Part shown: positions 21,440 through 36,700 of the stretch, piece by piece
Numbering within the stretch: the stretch's first letter is position 1
Layout of the letters: the number at the start of each line of letters is the position of its first letter
From: Zonotrichia leucophrys gambelii
Taxonomy: Eukaryota > Chordata > Aves > Passeriformes > Passerellidae
Direction: 5' to 3'
Length of the DNA: 64,000 bases
Assembly: GCF_028769735.1 (NCBI RefSeq)
Contig: NC_088173.1
Location: 70,554,463 to 70,618,462, forward strand
Program-made: the position numbers and the translations under genes
Notes under the pieces: generated by a model
What the model was told of the DNA's origin: nothing
What the model saw: only the letters and a program-made list of their open reading frames with translations
Databases searched by the model: none

Positions 21440-22370
21440 CACCCTGATCCTGACACCCCTCTTCCAGAGCCCTGGCACTCCAGCACTCTGCTCCTGACAC
21501 CCCAGAGCCCTGGCACTCCCATCACCCTGCTCCTGACATCTTGCTCCTGGCACTCCCATCACCCTGCTCCTGACATGTTGCTCCTGGCATTCCCAGCACC
21601 CCAGCACCCCGCTACCGGAGCCCTGGCACCCCCAGCACCCTGCCCCTGGCACCCTGGAGCACTGGCACCCCCAGTACCCCGCTCCTGACACCCCGGAGCA
21701 CTGGCACCCCCAGCACCCTGCCCCTGGCACCCTGGAGCCCTGGCACCCCCAGTACCCCCCCTGACAACCCGGAGCACTGGCACTCCCATCACCCTGCTCC
21801 TGACATGTTGCTCCTGGCATTCCCAGCACCCCAGCACCCCGCTACCGGAGCCCTGGCACCCCCAGCACCCCGCTCCTGACACCCCGGAGCACTGGCACCC
21901 CCAGCACCCTGCCCCTGGCACCCTGGAGCCCTGGCACCCCCAACACCCTGCCCCTGACACCCCGGAGCACTGGCACCCCCAGCACCCTGCTCCTGACACC
22001 CCAGAGCCCTGGCACTCCCATCACCCTGCTCCTGACATCTTGCTCCTGGCACTCCCAGCACCCCGCTACCGGAGCCCTGGCACCCCCAGCACCCTGCCCC
22101 TGACACCCCGGAGCACTGGCACCCCCAGCACCCCGCTCCCGGAGCCCTGACACCCCGTTCCTGGAGCACTGGCACCCCCAGCACCCTGCTCCTGACATCC
22201 CGAAGCTCTGGCACCCCAGCACACCGCTCCTGACCCCCCCAGAGCCCTGGCACCCCAGCAACCCAGCACCCCGCTCCTGACCCCCCAGCACCCCCAGCAC
22301 CCCGCTCCCGGAGCCCTGGCACCCCCAGCACCCCGCTCCCGGAGCCCTGGCACCCCAGCACCCCGTTCCC
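21440..22370. repeat. 39-bp minisatellite, about 24 copies
   Basis: The unit contains CCCCTGACACCCCGGAGCAC then TGGCACCCCCAGCACCCTG. The period is 39 bp, a multiple of three, so reading frames stay open across the array on the minus strand (13-residue repeat GVSGAGCWGCQCS). Periodicity explains these frames without coding. Confidence 0.9.
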
Positions 22371-23839
22371 GGCCCCGGGTGGGGGAATACTGGGAGCTCC
22401 CGGTGCTTGGAGACCCCAAGATTGGGGGTGCTGGGTGGGGAGACACGGCAGCAGCTCCAGCTCCAGCACAAACACCCCCACTGTGCCCCCTCAAACGTGG
22501 GGGGCACACAACCGCCCTCACGTGTGCCCACTCCGAACACACACACAGACACACAGAGACACGCGTGTGCCCCGGTGCTGCTCATGGCGGGGATGGGACG
22601 TGGTCCCAGACCTCCAGGACCCTCCCAGAGAGCCCCAGGGACACCCCCGGGGTGGAGGAGCGGGACAGAGGCGGGGGCTGTCAGTGCCACACCGGGTGCC
22701 GTACCCGGGGGTGCCCCCAGCCCCTCGCCGTGGACGTGCCCGTCCCCGTCCCCTCGGGCCGCGGGCCAGCCCCGGGCACTGTCCCGGCTCCGCAGGAAGC
22801 TCCCGTGTTCCTGCGAAACCCCCGAGGGCTCGTTTGGCTCCCACCCCGTGGCCTGGTTTGGGGTGAAAAGCGTTTCCCATCCTGTGTTCCCGACAGCCGG
22901 AGCCAGCGCTTCCCACAGCGCGGGGAAGCCGGAGGGGTCGGGCAGGGTTGGGGGGCTCACACACCCCAAAAACGCCTCAGCGGCCACCTCGGGGCACGAG
23001 TGGGGCTCGGGGAGGGAAGGAGGTGCCGGCACCATGAGCTGGGAGCACCCCTGAGCGCAGGGATTCACCCCAAAGCTGCAGAGCGGGGTGGCGATAATGG
23101 GGGGCTGATGAAAGGGGGTGAGGGTGACACCCCATCCCTCAGGGTGAGCAGCACTGCCGCGTTCCCGCAGATCCCGAGGTGCCAGACCTCCAGAACCCCC
23201 CAGAAACCCCCAGGGGTGGAGAGCGGGACCATCGGCTCCCACATTCCCAGCCCGGGATTCCCGAGATCCCGCAGGAGCCGGAGCGTTCCAGAGGGGTTTG
23301 CTCAGCGGGTGGGCGGCCGCAATTCCCATCAACACCAGAACATGGAATCACCCCGAGCTGCGATTTCCCTCTGTGTGTGTGTGTCCCGGGACTGAGACCG
23401 CGGGCTCCCCGTAGGGCTGGGACCCCCGGGAAGGGCTGCGACCCCCGGGAAGGGTTGGGGACACCCGGGAAGGGCTGCGACCCCCGGCAAGGGCTGCGAC
23501 CCCCATTCCCCGCTCACCGGGCGCCCAGGCCACAATGGTGGCCGCATTCCAGCGGTGCTGCTGGAAGGGACCGGGCTCACTCGGGTCCATCCGAGTGCGG
23601 GACCGCTGTGGGGGTGGGAATGGGGGGTCCCAGCACGGCACGGGCTCCGCGCCCCGGTGAGAACCGGCGGCACGCGCGGCCGCGGCAGCTCCGCCATCTC
23701 CCCGCGCCCTGCGGAGAGGACAAAAGCCGCGTGCGAGGAATCCGTGCAAACGCCGCCGTGGCCGGCACGCCGCCGTGCGAGGGGCCCCGTGTCCCTCTCC
23801 CAAAACGAGCCCCCCTCCCCACCCCACTCCCCCCCCGCA

Positions 23840-23965
23840 CCCGCCGGCCTTTAATTGCTCCGGCTGCTGGGAAATTTCAAGGTTGAATTTGTCAAACTCC
23901 GATTTCCAGCCGGGAGATCGCGTTCTGCCTTTGTCAGCAAGATTGGAAAAATCCATCCCCCCCCC
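23840..23965. promoter_or_regulatory. Candidate conserved non-coding element 0.9 kb upstream of LBX2
   Basis: A low-GC, non-repetitive block contains CCTTTAATTGCTCC, GGGAAATTTCAAGGTTGAAT, GTCAAACTCCGATTTCC and GCCTTTGTCAGCAAGATTGG. TTCAAGG matches nuclear-receptor half sites and CCTTTGT matches SOX/TCF cores. Position and composition suggest an LBX2 enhancer or upstream promoter. Confidence 0.4.
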
Positions 23966-24791
23966 CCAGCCTCTCCATTCCCTCCCGCCCCCTCCCCACT
24001 TCCATAATCCCGGATCGGCGCTGCCCGATCCCCCTGCACCTGCTCCCCCAAGGCGGCTCCGTGAGCTCGCACCGGCCCCGGCACCGGCCGCAGGTTCATT
24101 ACCGCCGTGACCCCCGTGACCCCGCCGTGTCCCCGCTCCCGGCGACACATCCATGGGGACACCCGGCGGGATTGGGCCTGGGGGGTACCGAGTCACCTCT
24201 CCGGGAGGGGCCGATCCGGCATCCCCCAGCCCCAAAGCCGCCGGATAATCCGGACGCGGCGTCGCCAGCCGGGCCTCACCTGCGTGTGCGGCATCCCGGG
24301 ATTTTTACGAGCGGCCGAAATCCCGGAGCTATTTGTACCGGGAAAGGGCAGCGGGAATGTGGCGGGGTGGGATGGGGGGCGGAGGGGGGGGGGGATTTAT
24401 GGCTCTGAAACCCAAAACCCACCCAAAAGGGCTTAATCACTCCCAGCCGCGGCCCCGATGCTTTTATGGGGCATTTTAGAGCAAAAGAGCCAATAAATTT
24501 TTGGGTGAGGGTAAGAGCCGCGGTGAGGATGAGGAGGGAGCAGAGGAGGAGGGGGGACGCGCTGGGGTGGGTTAAAATGGGGGAGACAACAGCGGGGAGG
24601 CGCGGGGCAGCGCCCCGGTAGTGGCGGAGAGGGGTCGGTCCCCCCCCCTCGACAGGGGGGGCGTCGGTGGCTCCTCCTCCTCCTCCTCCCGGTATCCCGG
24701 GGCTTTAAGGCGGTGGAACGGGAATCGCGGGGCTGGGGGGGGGGGGGCGGCGGCGGCGGGTCCCGCTCCCGGCGCGGGTCCCGGTCCCGGC

Positions 24792-27700
24792 ATGACCTCG
24801 GCGGGGGAGGCGGCCGGTTCCCCCCCGCTGCCCGCCGCGGTCGGCGGCCACCGGCGGAGCCCCCTGGATCGGCTCCCGCCCCCCGCCAACACCACAAAAC
24901 CGCTGACCCCCTTCGGCATCGAGGACATCCTCGGACGCCCCCGCGGCGGGAGCCCCCCCGGCACCGGCACCGGTCCCGCCGCCCCCCCCGCCCCGACAGG
25001 GCCCCGCGGCGGCGGCGGCGGCTGCGCCCCGGCCTCGCCGCTCTGGGCGCTGGAGGAACTCGCCAGTAAAACCTTCCAGGGGCTGGAGCTGGGAATGCTG
25101 CAGGCGGCCGGAGGTACCGGGGCCGGGGGGCTCGGCCGGGAGCGGGGCGGGCACCGGGAAACGGGAACCGGGCACCGGGCAGGTGGCGGGGCTGGAGGGC
25201 GGTGGGGAGGCCGTGGCGAGGCCAGGGACGCCCCTCGTCCCCCGTCCCGGGAAGTTTCCTCCTTGTCCCAGAGGGGCGAGCGGGGCTGCGAGGCCCCAGA
25301 AGCCGCCGGTGCTCGGCCGGGACACCGGGGACACGCGGCAGCCTCGGCCCGAAGGGATGGAGAATCCCGGGGCCGGACACGGGGAACCGGAGCGAGCCGC
25401 GACAGGCACCGGGGAGCTCCGGGAGAACCGGCAGCTTTACCGGGAGCCGCGGGACCGGGCGGCGGATCGGCGCCGCCGAGTCGTGACCGTGACCGTGACC
25501 GAGCGCGGGGCCGCCGGCAACGGAAACCGGTACGGGCCCCGAGCCTCCGTCCGGGGCTCGGCCTGCCCGAGCCGCCCGGTACCGGCGGGGTCCGACGGAC
25601 GGGCATGGACCGGCCCTACATCTCACGGGCTCGGCAGAACCGGTAGGACAGGCGGACACCGACAGACAGACAGCACGGCGCCGCCGGGAACGAAACAATC
25701 CGTTCCTGGGTTGGAGAGACAGACACGGACGGACAGATCGTGGCTCCGGGATTAACGGAAAATCCCTCACACCGAGGGACACACGGACAGGAAAAGCACG
25801 GGTATGAATAAAACCGTTACCGGGTTGGACAGACCTAAAAAGGCTCCGGTAATTAACACAGAAAAATAATTACCGTCCCTTACCGAGACGGTCTCCGTGA
25901 TTAACGTGAAAAAAAAAATATTACCGGGACGGACAGACCGACAGTCACGGCAGAGCAGCACGGCAATGCCGGTAATTAACGGATACGGTTGGGTACAACC
26001 GGACTCACGCCGGTAACGAAAAACCCTCCGGACAGACGGACACGGACCGCTGGATCAGCCCTCCCGTGAGTAACCGAACCTCCGTTACCGGCCGGACAGA
26101 AGGACGAGGATGGAGCCAGACTCCGGTAATTAACGGGGAAAAAAAAAATCCCTAATTACGGAGCTCCGGTAATTAAGGAATCCACCATAGCGGACAGACA
26201 GACAGACAGACAGAGCAGCGATCCTGTGATTAACGAATAAACCAACCCGTTATCGGGCGGACAGACGAACAGAACGGGGACGCCTCGGACTCCCGGTTTT
26301 AAGGTAAAAACCCTCGTTATCTGACGGACGGACACGGCAAGGAACGAAATGAGTGACCGAAAATATTACCGGGTGGACAGACGGACAAGAACGGGGGCGA
26401 AAAATTCCTTTTTCCGGGACGGACAGACGGCCAAAAACGGGGCTGATCGGGGCTCCCGGAATTAAGGTAAAAGGTTCGTTACCGGACGGACAGATCGACA
26501 GAAAAATAATCGAAAAAAAAAAAGAAAAACGAAATAAATCATTACCGGGCGAACAGACGGATAAAAACCGGAACGATAGCGGCTCCCGGGGCGGAGGTAA
26601 ATCCCCGTTACCGGCCGGACAGAAGGACAGACACAGGACTGATAAAAATGAACGAAAAAAATCTCGCTGGAACCGGACAAACACGGGAGTGATCGGGGCT
26701 CCCGGAGCGGGCGTGAAGCTCCGGTACCGGCCGGACAGACGGACACGGCCGAGCGGGGATCTCGCAATGAACAAAACCCGGTGGCGAACCGGCCGCGGGT
26801 AACGGCGGAACGAGCCGGGAGTGGCGGGCAGATGGAGGTGCCGGTAATTCAGGTAAAACCTCGGTACCGGGACAGCCCCGGGCTTCCGGGATGAACGAAA
26901 ACGACGGAAGGACGGACTGACAACGGAGCGATCAGGACGCCCTGAGCGGCGGTAAATCCCCGTTACCGGGATGGACGGACAGACAGAAACGGGGCCGACC
27001 GGGGCTCCGAGAGCGGAGGGGAAGCTCCGTTACTGGACCGACGGACGAACACGGCACGGATCGGGGTTTCGTGACCGCGGTAAAACCGTGCTACCGGGAC
27101 GGACCCACGGACTCGGCCGGGACCGCCCGGGGCTCCTCTACCGAGCGAGGAGTCCGCGGTGCGAGAGACCCCGGGAGCCTCCGCCGGTACTGGGGGATGC
27201 ACGGCCCGAGCGAGCCGCGTTACCGGTGCCACCGGGCTGGCACGGACCGGGGGCCGCAGCGGGAAAGAGACCGGGACAGCGATCGGATTCCGCCGGCGGC
27301 GAGCAGCCCTGCCCGGGGCGGCGATCGCGTCTCGCCGGGGTTCTCGAGGTCGCTGGGGCAGCAGCGACAGCACCGGGGCCGGGAGAGGACCAGCACGGCC
27401 TCGGTTCTCCTGGAATGGCAGAGAAGGAGGATCCCGGTTCTCTGCCGAGGCTCCCGGCTTCGTAACGGGCTCCCGGAGCAGCCGCCGGTGGGACGCGGGT
27501 GTCTCAGCCCCGGTCGCAACGGCGGCGACTCCGACACGGCCGCGGCCGCTGTGGAACGATGAGTCCCGGCTGCCGGCACCGGCCGCGGTTCGGTTTGCTC
27601 GGTTCGGCTGGGCACCACTCGGTTTGGCTCGTCTGCCTTCGGTTCCATGTGGGCCGGTTCGGCTCCGTTCCACCGAGAGTCGGCGGGGCCGGGACGCACC

Positions 27701-28408
27701 CGCAGGGCTCGGCGGGGCCGGTGCGGCGGCAGTTCCCGGTGCCCCGGCACTGCCTTGCCCTCAGGCCGGGCCCCGCCGTGCCCGGTGCATGTACCAGTGT
27801 CTTTGACCCGACGCCGCTGCCCCCGCAGCTCGAGGCCCGCGGTGCCGGTGCTGTTCGGGTCCCCGTGCCGGTCCCTGCCCCACAAGCCCTTCCCCGCCGG
27901 GCATCCCGGTGCCGTTCCCGGTGCGATGCCCTGCCCCCGCAGGCGCTTCCCAGCCGGGCGCCCGGGTTCGTTCCCCGGTACTTCTCCCCGTTCCCCGTGC
28001 CCTAACCCCGCTGTCTCCGCAGGTCCGTCCCCGCCGGGCGCCTCGGGCCCGCGCCCTCCCTGCAGGAAGCGTCGCAAGTCCCGGACCGCGTTCACGGCGC
28101 AGCAGCTGCGGGAGCTGGAGCAGCGATTCCGGCGGCAGCGCTACCTCTCCCCGGTGGACCGGGACGCGCTGGCGGCGCGCCTGGCGCTCTCCGCCGCCCA
28201 GGTCATCACCTGGTTCCAGAACCGCCGCGCCAAGCTCAAGCGGGACCTGGAGGAGCTGCGGGCGGACGTGGCCTCGCTGCAAGCGCTGCCCCCCGCCGCC
28301 CTGCAGCAACTGGCGGGGCTGCCCGAGCCCCCGGGGGCTCCCGCCACCGGCACCGGGACCACAGAGCCCGCCGAGCTCTCGGAGGAGGAGATCGACGTGG
28401 CGGACTGA
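24792..28408 (+). CDS. LBX2: LBX2 (ladybird homeobox 2), complete
   Basis: Ladybird homeodomain transcription factor acting in the nucleus in muscle, neural and urogenital development. Two exons, 24792-25113 and 28023-28408, joined in phase 1, give 708 nt and 235 residues. Exon 1 has the LBX block RRSPLDRLPPPAN and the Eh1 repressor motif LTPFGIEDIL (about residues 38-47), then ALEELASKTFQGLE. Exon 2 encodes the homeodomain, residues 124-183, with WFQNRR at 171-176 (Trp48 is W171) followed by the LBX signature AKLKRDLEELRADV. The C-terminus is acidic (EEEIDVAD). The N-terminus resembles LBX1 more than the shortened human LBX2. Position between PCGF1 and TTC31, in a TLX2-LBX2 pair, decides for LBX2. 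The single intron is 2.9 kb and repeat-rich. Confidence 0.95.
25640..27100. repeat. LBX2 intron minisatellite with TTACCGG, GGACAGACGG and TAATTAACG modules
   Basis: About 1.4 kb is built from recurring modules: TTACCGGGNCGGACAGACGG, CGGCTCCCGG, and short A-rich runs with GGTAATTAACG. The spacing is irregular, roughly 90-130 bp. TAATTA cores recur mostly in the first half. It fills much of LBX2 intron 1. Confidence 0.8.
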
Positions 28409-28424
28409 GCCGAGCGCGCTCGGC

Positions 28425-28620
28425 TCCGTTCGGATCCGGTGGCACCGAGACTGCTCCGTTCGGACTCACTCGGGCCGGCTCGGCTGAGTTCGGATTCACT
28501 CGGGTCGGGTCAGGCCGAGACTGCTCCCATCGGCTTCGTTCGGCTCTGTTCGGGTGCGCTCGGCTCCTTTCGGCTAAGTTCGGGTGCACTCGGCTCCGTT
28601 CCGACTTACTCGGCCCCACC
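28425..28620. repeat. TCGGCTCCGTTCGG repeat in LBX2 3' UTR
   Basis: Units built from CGGCTCCGTTCGGA and CACTCGGGTC repeat right after the LBX2 stop codon, so they are probably transcribed as 3' UTR. Confidence 0.7.
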
Positions 28621-28765
28621 ACATCGGTTCCGAAAGAATCCGAGCCCAGCCCCGCCCCCTCCGTGCACCCTTTTTGCGGCTTTTGGGGTTTTTTTTGTCT
28701 TTCCATTGTTTTTTTTCTTCCTTTTTTTAATTTTATTTTCTATCGGCCCCGATGTAAATATTTGC

Positions 28766-28771
28766 AATAAA
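28766..28771 (+). terminator. LBX2 poly(A) signal AATAAA
   Basis: AATAAA lies about 360 bp after the stop within a T-rich stretch (runs of T at 28689-28735). It is followed by the 3' end of convergent TTC31. Confidence 0.85.
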
Positions 28772-28849
28772 GGCAACACCTTAATATGGACCCCAGAGCC
28801 CTCCACCCACCCCCCACACTTTTTTCCAGGCGAGCACCTCCCACCGCGG

Positions 28850-28945
28850 GCATTAATTTGTTTTAACCGGTGATTAATTACCGGCTGCGGCCGCCCCTGC
28901 CCCCCTCAATTTGCATATTAATCAAATTGTATTTGATCTCACGCC
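28850..28945. promoter_or_regulatory. Candidate conserved element between LBX2 and TTC31 3' ends
   Basis: The segment holds CATTAATTTG, GGTGATTAATTACCGG, an exact octamer ATTTGCAT at 28909-28916, and ATTAATCAAATTG. Such clustering of POU and homeodomain sites is unusual for a gap of about 350 bp between poly(A) signals. An LBX2 3' enhancer is possible. Confidence 0.4.
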
Positions 28946-29121
28946 TGTCACCAAACAGTGACACAAAGGGGGGTGGAGACCCCCCCCTTGTTGTCCCCTG
29001 GGGCTGGAGTGACATGGGGAGTGACAAGGGACAGAGGGGGACACGGGGTGGACACAGAGATGGCAGAGAGGCTGAGTGACACCAGCCCAAAGAAAAGCCA
29101 GAGAGAAAAACAAATCTCAGC

Positions 29122-29127
29122 TTTATT
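29122..29127 (-). terminator. TTC31 poly(A) signal AATAAA
   Basis: Plus-strand TTTATT reads AATAAA on the minus strand, about 205 bp past the TTC31 stop. Only about 350 bp separate it from the LBX2 signal. Confidence 0.85.
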
Positions 29128-29331
29128 AAAAAACCCAAATTGCTACAAATCCCTGAGGGGCCCTGGGGAACAGCCCAGGCCCACCCCCCCAGCACAAGGG
29201 GCTGCAGGGTGGGCCCCGATGCTCCCAGCACCCCCAAAGGCAGGACGGGGAGACATCCCCACCCCTGGCAGTGGGGGACAAGGCACAGGCAGGCGAGGGG
29301 GGGCTGCCAGGGTGCCCCCAGCAGAGCAGGG

Positions 29332-33172
<3,841 letters not shown>

Positions 33173-33189
33173 GCGGTGCCGAGGGCAGA

Positions 33190-33713
33190 AGGGCGCTGTA
33201 GGGAGCATAAACAACCATGAGCCGGCGGAGGAGGAACCGAAACCGGGCCCCGTTCTGGGCTCCCCCCCGCCCGGTCCGTACCGCCGCTCCAGCCAGCGGG
33301 GCCCAGCGTGCAGCCCCAGGGGCAGGCAGCGGCAGCCGGCCCGAAACCGCCCAGACCGGGCCCGTCCCGCTCCCGCGGCCCGCCCGAGCCCCGCATCGCC
33401 TCGAGCCGCCGCGCCTCGGGATTGCATCACAGCCCTACCGGAATAACGTCACGGCGCCGCTTGAGGCCGCCCCGCCGCCATGTTGGGTGCGGGCAGGACG
33501 GCGGCCTGCAGGGCCCTCACGGAGTGGGACCGGCGCTCTTCATCCTCTCCCTCCGTCCCCGCCTGCCGCAAGGCCGTGGGCTCGGCCGCCCCCCGCTGCT
33601 CGTCCCGCCCCTCACGTCGGGCCCCTCCTGGAGGCCAGCTTGGCTCAGCCCCCCGGATTAGCGAGGGCGCGGCCTAAGCCTCTTTGCTGCCGCCGCCCCC
33701 GGCATGGCCCGGC
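33190..33713. promoter_or_regulatory. Bidirectional TTC31/CCDC142 promoter region
   Basis: The two start codons (33172 minus, 33714 plus) are 541 bp apart, divergent. The interval is CpG-rich, with a CRE-like TAACGTCA at 33444-33451 and GCCGCCATGTTGG (YY1 type) near 33474. On the minus side a CTACAG acceptor at 33197-33196 and a GTACGG donor upstream suggest a 5' UTR exon for TTC31. Confidence 0.6.
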
Positions 33714-36700
33714 ATGGACGCCGGCGGCGCTGAGCGGCGCGGCGGAGAGCTTTGCCTGCAGGTGAGGCCGCTTGGGACGGGGGGGGCTCGGACACCCCTC
33801 CCGGGACAGCGGCGGGGCCGGGCCGGTACCGGGGTGGGCCGGGGGGCACCGGGCCCGGGCTGTGCTGCGTCTCCATGGCAACGGCGCAGGGGGCGGGGCG
33901 GGGGAGTGGCCAGCCGTGGCGAGCACTGAGGGGGCGCGGCCACAGCGGGAGCCGGTTGGGGCGTGGCGTGGGCGGGGTCGTTGCAGCAACGGGCGTGGTT
34001 ATGCGTGGCCCCGCCCTTCGCACCGGCCCGGGGGTCCTGAGCCCCCCGTTCCCCTCCAGGTGGGCGACGCCGGTCTGGGCGGCCTCATCCTGCTGCTGCT
34101 GACGGCCCGGCCGGGACCGGGCGATGGGGCTGCCCGCGGGGACCCCCCCGAGCCCGGTGAGACTCCAGGGGACTGCGGGGAGCACAAGGGGGCGGGGATC
34201 CCGATGGGGTGCGTGGTCCTGGGGGGAGTGTGGAGGGTCCGGGGTCCCTGGGGGGGCATTGATGCCATGTGGCGGGCTGTAGGTACCCCAGTGGGCAGTG
34301 GGTTCCTGGGTGTCTCAGGGTTAGGGTGGCAGTGGGACAGTGATGGGCGGGTGCTGTCCCACAGCGAGGTTTTTCAAACTGGGGGTCCCCAGCCCACACC
34401 GTGGTCCCCGCCCCATCCTGAGGGTGCCGTGCCCCCAGGCGGGTCGCGGGGTCCCCTGGCGCGCTCCTTGCAGCGGGCAGAGGCCATGCTGCGCAGCGTC
34501 ACCCCGGGACTGCGCCGCCTGCTGTCCCCGCGGTCGAGCCGGCGCGGTGACACCGACGAGGACGACGACGAGGACGAGGATGAAGCCGCGTCCATCGTGG
34601 TCCCTCTGGAGCAAGCCTTCCCAGCTCTGCGCCGCTGCCTGTGCGTCTGGGAGGACCCTCGCACCGAGACCTTCCTGGGCTACGTGCGGCTCCATCCCGG
34701 TGGCAGTGGTGGCGCCGGTGACTTTTCCGAGGACGCCGTGCGGCGGCGCGTGGCCGAGCGGGGAGCGACCCTGCACGCGCTGCTGCAGCACCGCCACCAG
34801 CTCCGCCTGGCCCGCGACTTCACTCGACGCCTCAAAGCCTCCTCCGACTTCCTGCGGCGGCTGCAGGCGTTACCAGAGCCCGGAGCGCCCAGTGAGGCGG
34901 CGCTGCCGGCGCTGCGGGAGCTGTGCGCGGAGCTGCGGGCGCACGCGGGGCACTGGGCCGCGCTGCTGCGGCGGCTGCGGGCGGACGCGTGGCTGCGGGC
35001 TCTGCCGCAGCGCCGGGGCCAGGCCGTGCTGCACGTGCGCTGGGCGCTGCTGCTGCCCGCCGTGACGGCCGCGCGCCTCACCGGGCGGCACATCGAGGCA
35101 CGGCTGAGGCAGCTGGGCCGCCCCGGTACGCCCAGCCCGGCCGCCGAGAGCCTGGCTGAGCTCTTCCAGGGGCTGGAGATCTACAACCGCACGGTGACGG
35201 CGCTGGCCGAGGAGCTGGGCCCCGAGGTGAGGGCGCCCGGTGCCTTCACGGTGGGCGCGGTGCTGCGGCTGCTGGCGGCCGAGCGCGGCCGGGCCGTGGC
35301 CCAGAGGCTCTGGCCCCTCCTGTGGCCCCAGAGTGGGGACGTCAGGGATGGACACGTCCGCTGGGAGGATGTGGGGGTGCCATGGCCACCCACGGCTGAG
35401 ATGGACACAGAACCTTCTGGAGCGGTGCTGGCGGCTGAGCTGCAGGCACTGTGCCAGGAGGACGAGGAGCTGATGGGACACATTTTTGGGGCGCTGGTGG
35501 CTTCAGCTGACAGCCTGTGGCAGCCGGTGCTGTCAGAGAGCCCCGAGCCCGTTGGGCTGCGGCCGGGCAGTGCTGGGGGCTGGAAGGCCGTGCGGTGGCT
35601 GGACGCTGCCCGCGGCCCCGTGGCCGCCACCCTGAGTGCCCGGTACCGCCTGCTGCTCTGGGAAAATGTGGGAGCTGTGCTGGGGGACAGCCCCGGCACC
35701 CCTCCTGCCACCCCCAGTGCCACCGTCACCGCGGCGCGGGAGCTGAGCCGTGCGCTGGCTGTTGGTACGTGTGGGGGTACGGGGAGTGTGGGGTCCCTCG
35801 GGGTGTCCGTGTGCCACGCTGAGCCCCGCTGTGTCCCTGCTGTGTCCCCACAGCCCGTGTGCCCGCTGAGTGCCGGGAGGAGCTGGGACGGCTCTGCCTG
35901 CAGCTGCTGTGCCGGGGTGTTCTCTGCAGCTGGGACACGGGTATGGGGGCTGGGGGCCACAGGGAGGGGGCAGGATGTGGGGTGGGGCGTGGGGTCTGGG
36001 GTACAAGGTGTGGGACAGAGTGCGAGGCACTTGGTGGATATGGGGTGAGGGACTGGGGTGTGCTGTGAAGGGTTAGATATGCGATATGGGGTGGGGTGCG
36101 GGGTGCAAGTGGGAGATGTTGGGGCATTCTGACTGTTCCTCCTGCAGATTTTACCCGTGCTCTGGGCTCAGGGCTCTCAGACAAGTGCTTGGAGTCCCCA
36201 GGAGGGTCCCCAGGGCCAGGGTGCAGCCACACAGCCCAGCAGCTCCGGTGCCTCTTCCCAGCCCTGGCGCTGGCCCTGCGCTGCCTGCGCCTGCTGCCCG
36301 CCCGCCCGCACGGTGAGAGGGGTCTGGGGAGGGGGGCAGGAGGCTCTGGGGGTCCTGCCTGTGCTGACCCCCGCCCGCAGCCCCCCCCGGGGGTCTCTGC
36401 CTGCGGCTGCAGGTGCTGGGCCGGTGCCTGGCGGCGGTGGCGGCCGCCCACGCGTGGCTGACGGGCCGGGCCGGGCGGTACCTGGCGGCCTGGGCACTGC
36501 CTCAGTTCCTGCTGCTCACCCAGGGAGACCTGCAGGTACGGGGGGCACGGGGGGTACAGGGGGCTGGGGGGACACAGCAGGGCTGGGCTCACTCCCCCTC
36601 CTCCACTGCAGGTGCTGAAGGCAGAGGCAGAGCAGCTGATGCTGCAGGTGAGCAGGACCTTCCCAGAGCCAGGGGACATTCCTGGGGACAGCCCCCCTGA

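Larger units (their letters stand above)
12175..24791. other. PCGF1-LBX2 spacer, no gene seen
   Basis: I find no recognisable gene in this 12.6-kb spacer. It alternates minisatellites (13060-13935, 15955-16640, 16735-17200, 20405-20930, 21440-22370) with AT-rich islands carrying TAATTA, TTAATT and GGATAATTG-type sites (12485-12575, 14135-14180, 15255-15345, 17970-18040, 19200-19255, 20968-21360, 23840-23965, 24290-24500). Long open frames here, up to about 560 codons, run through repeats and are not taken as genes. A spacer of this size next to a developmental homeobox gene, amid tightly packed neighbours, suggests LBX2 cis-regulation. Confidence 0.55.

Noticed and set aside
24792..28408. Identity as LBX1, because the N-terminus resembles LBX1
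   Set aside because: Flanking PCGF1 and TTC31 and the TLX2 partner place it at the LBX2 locus; human LBX2 is simply more diverged at its N-terminus.
34372..34438. CCDC142 exon 3 beginning at the acceptor CCCACAG|CGAGG (34366)
   Set aside because: It gives the wrong phase after exon 2. The acceptor ending at 34438 gives a continuous frame.
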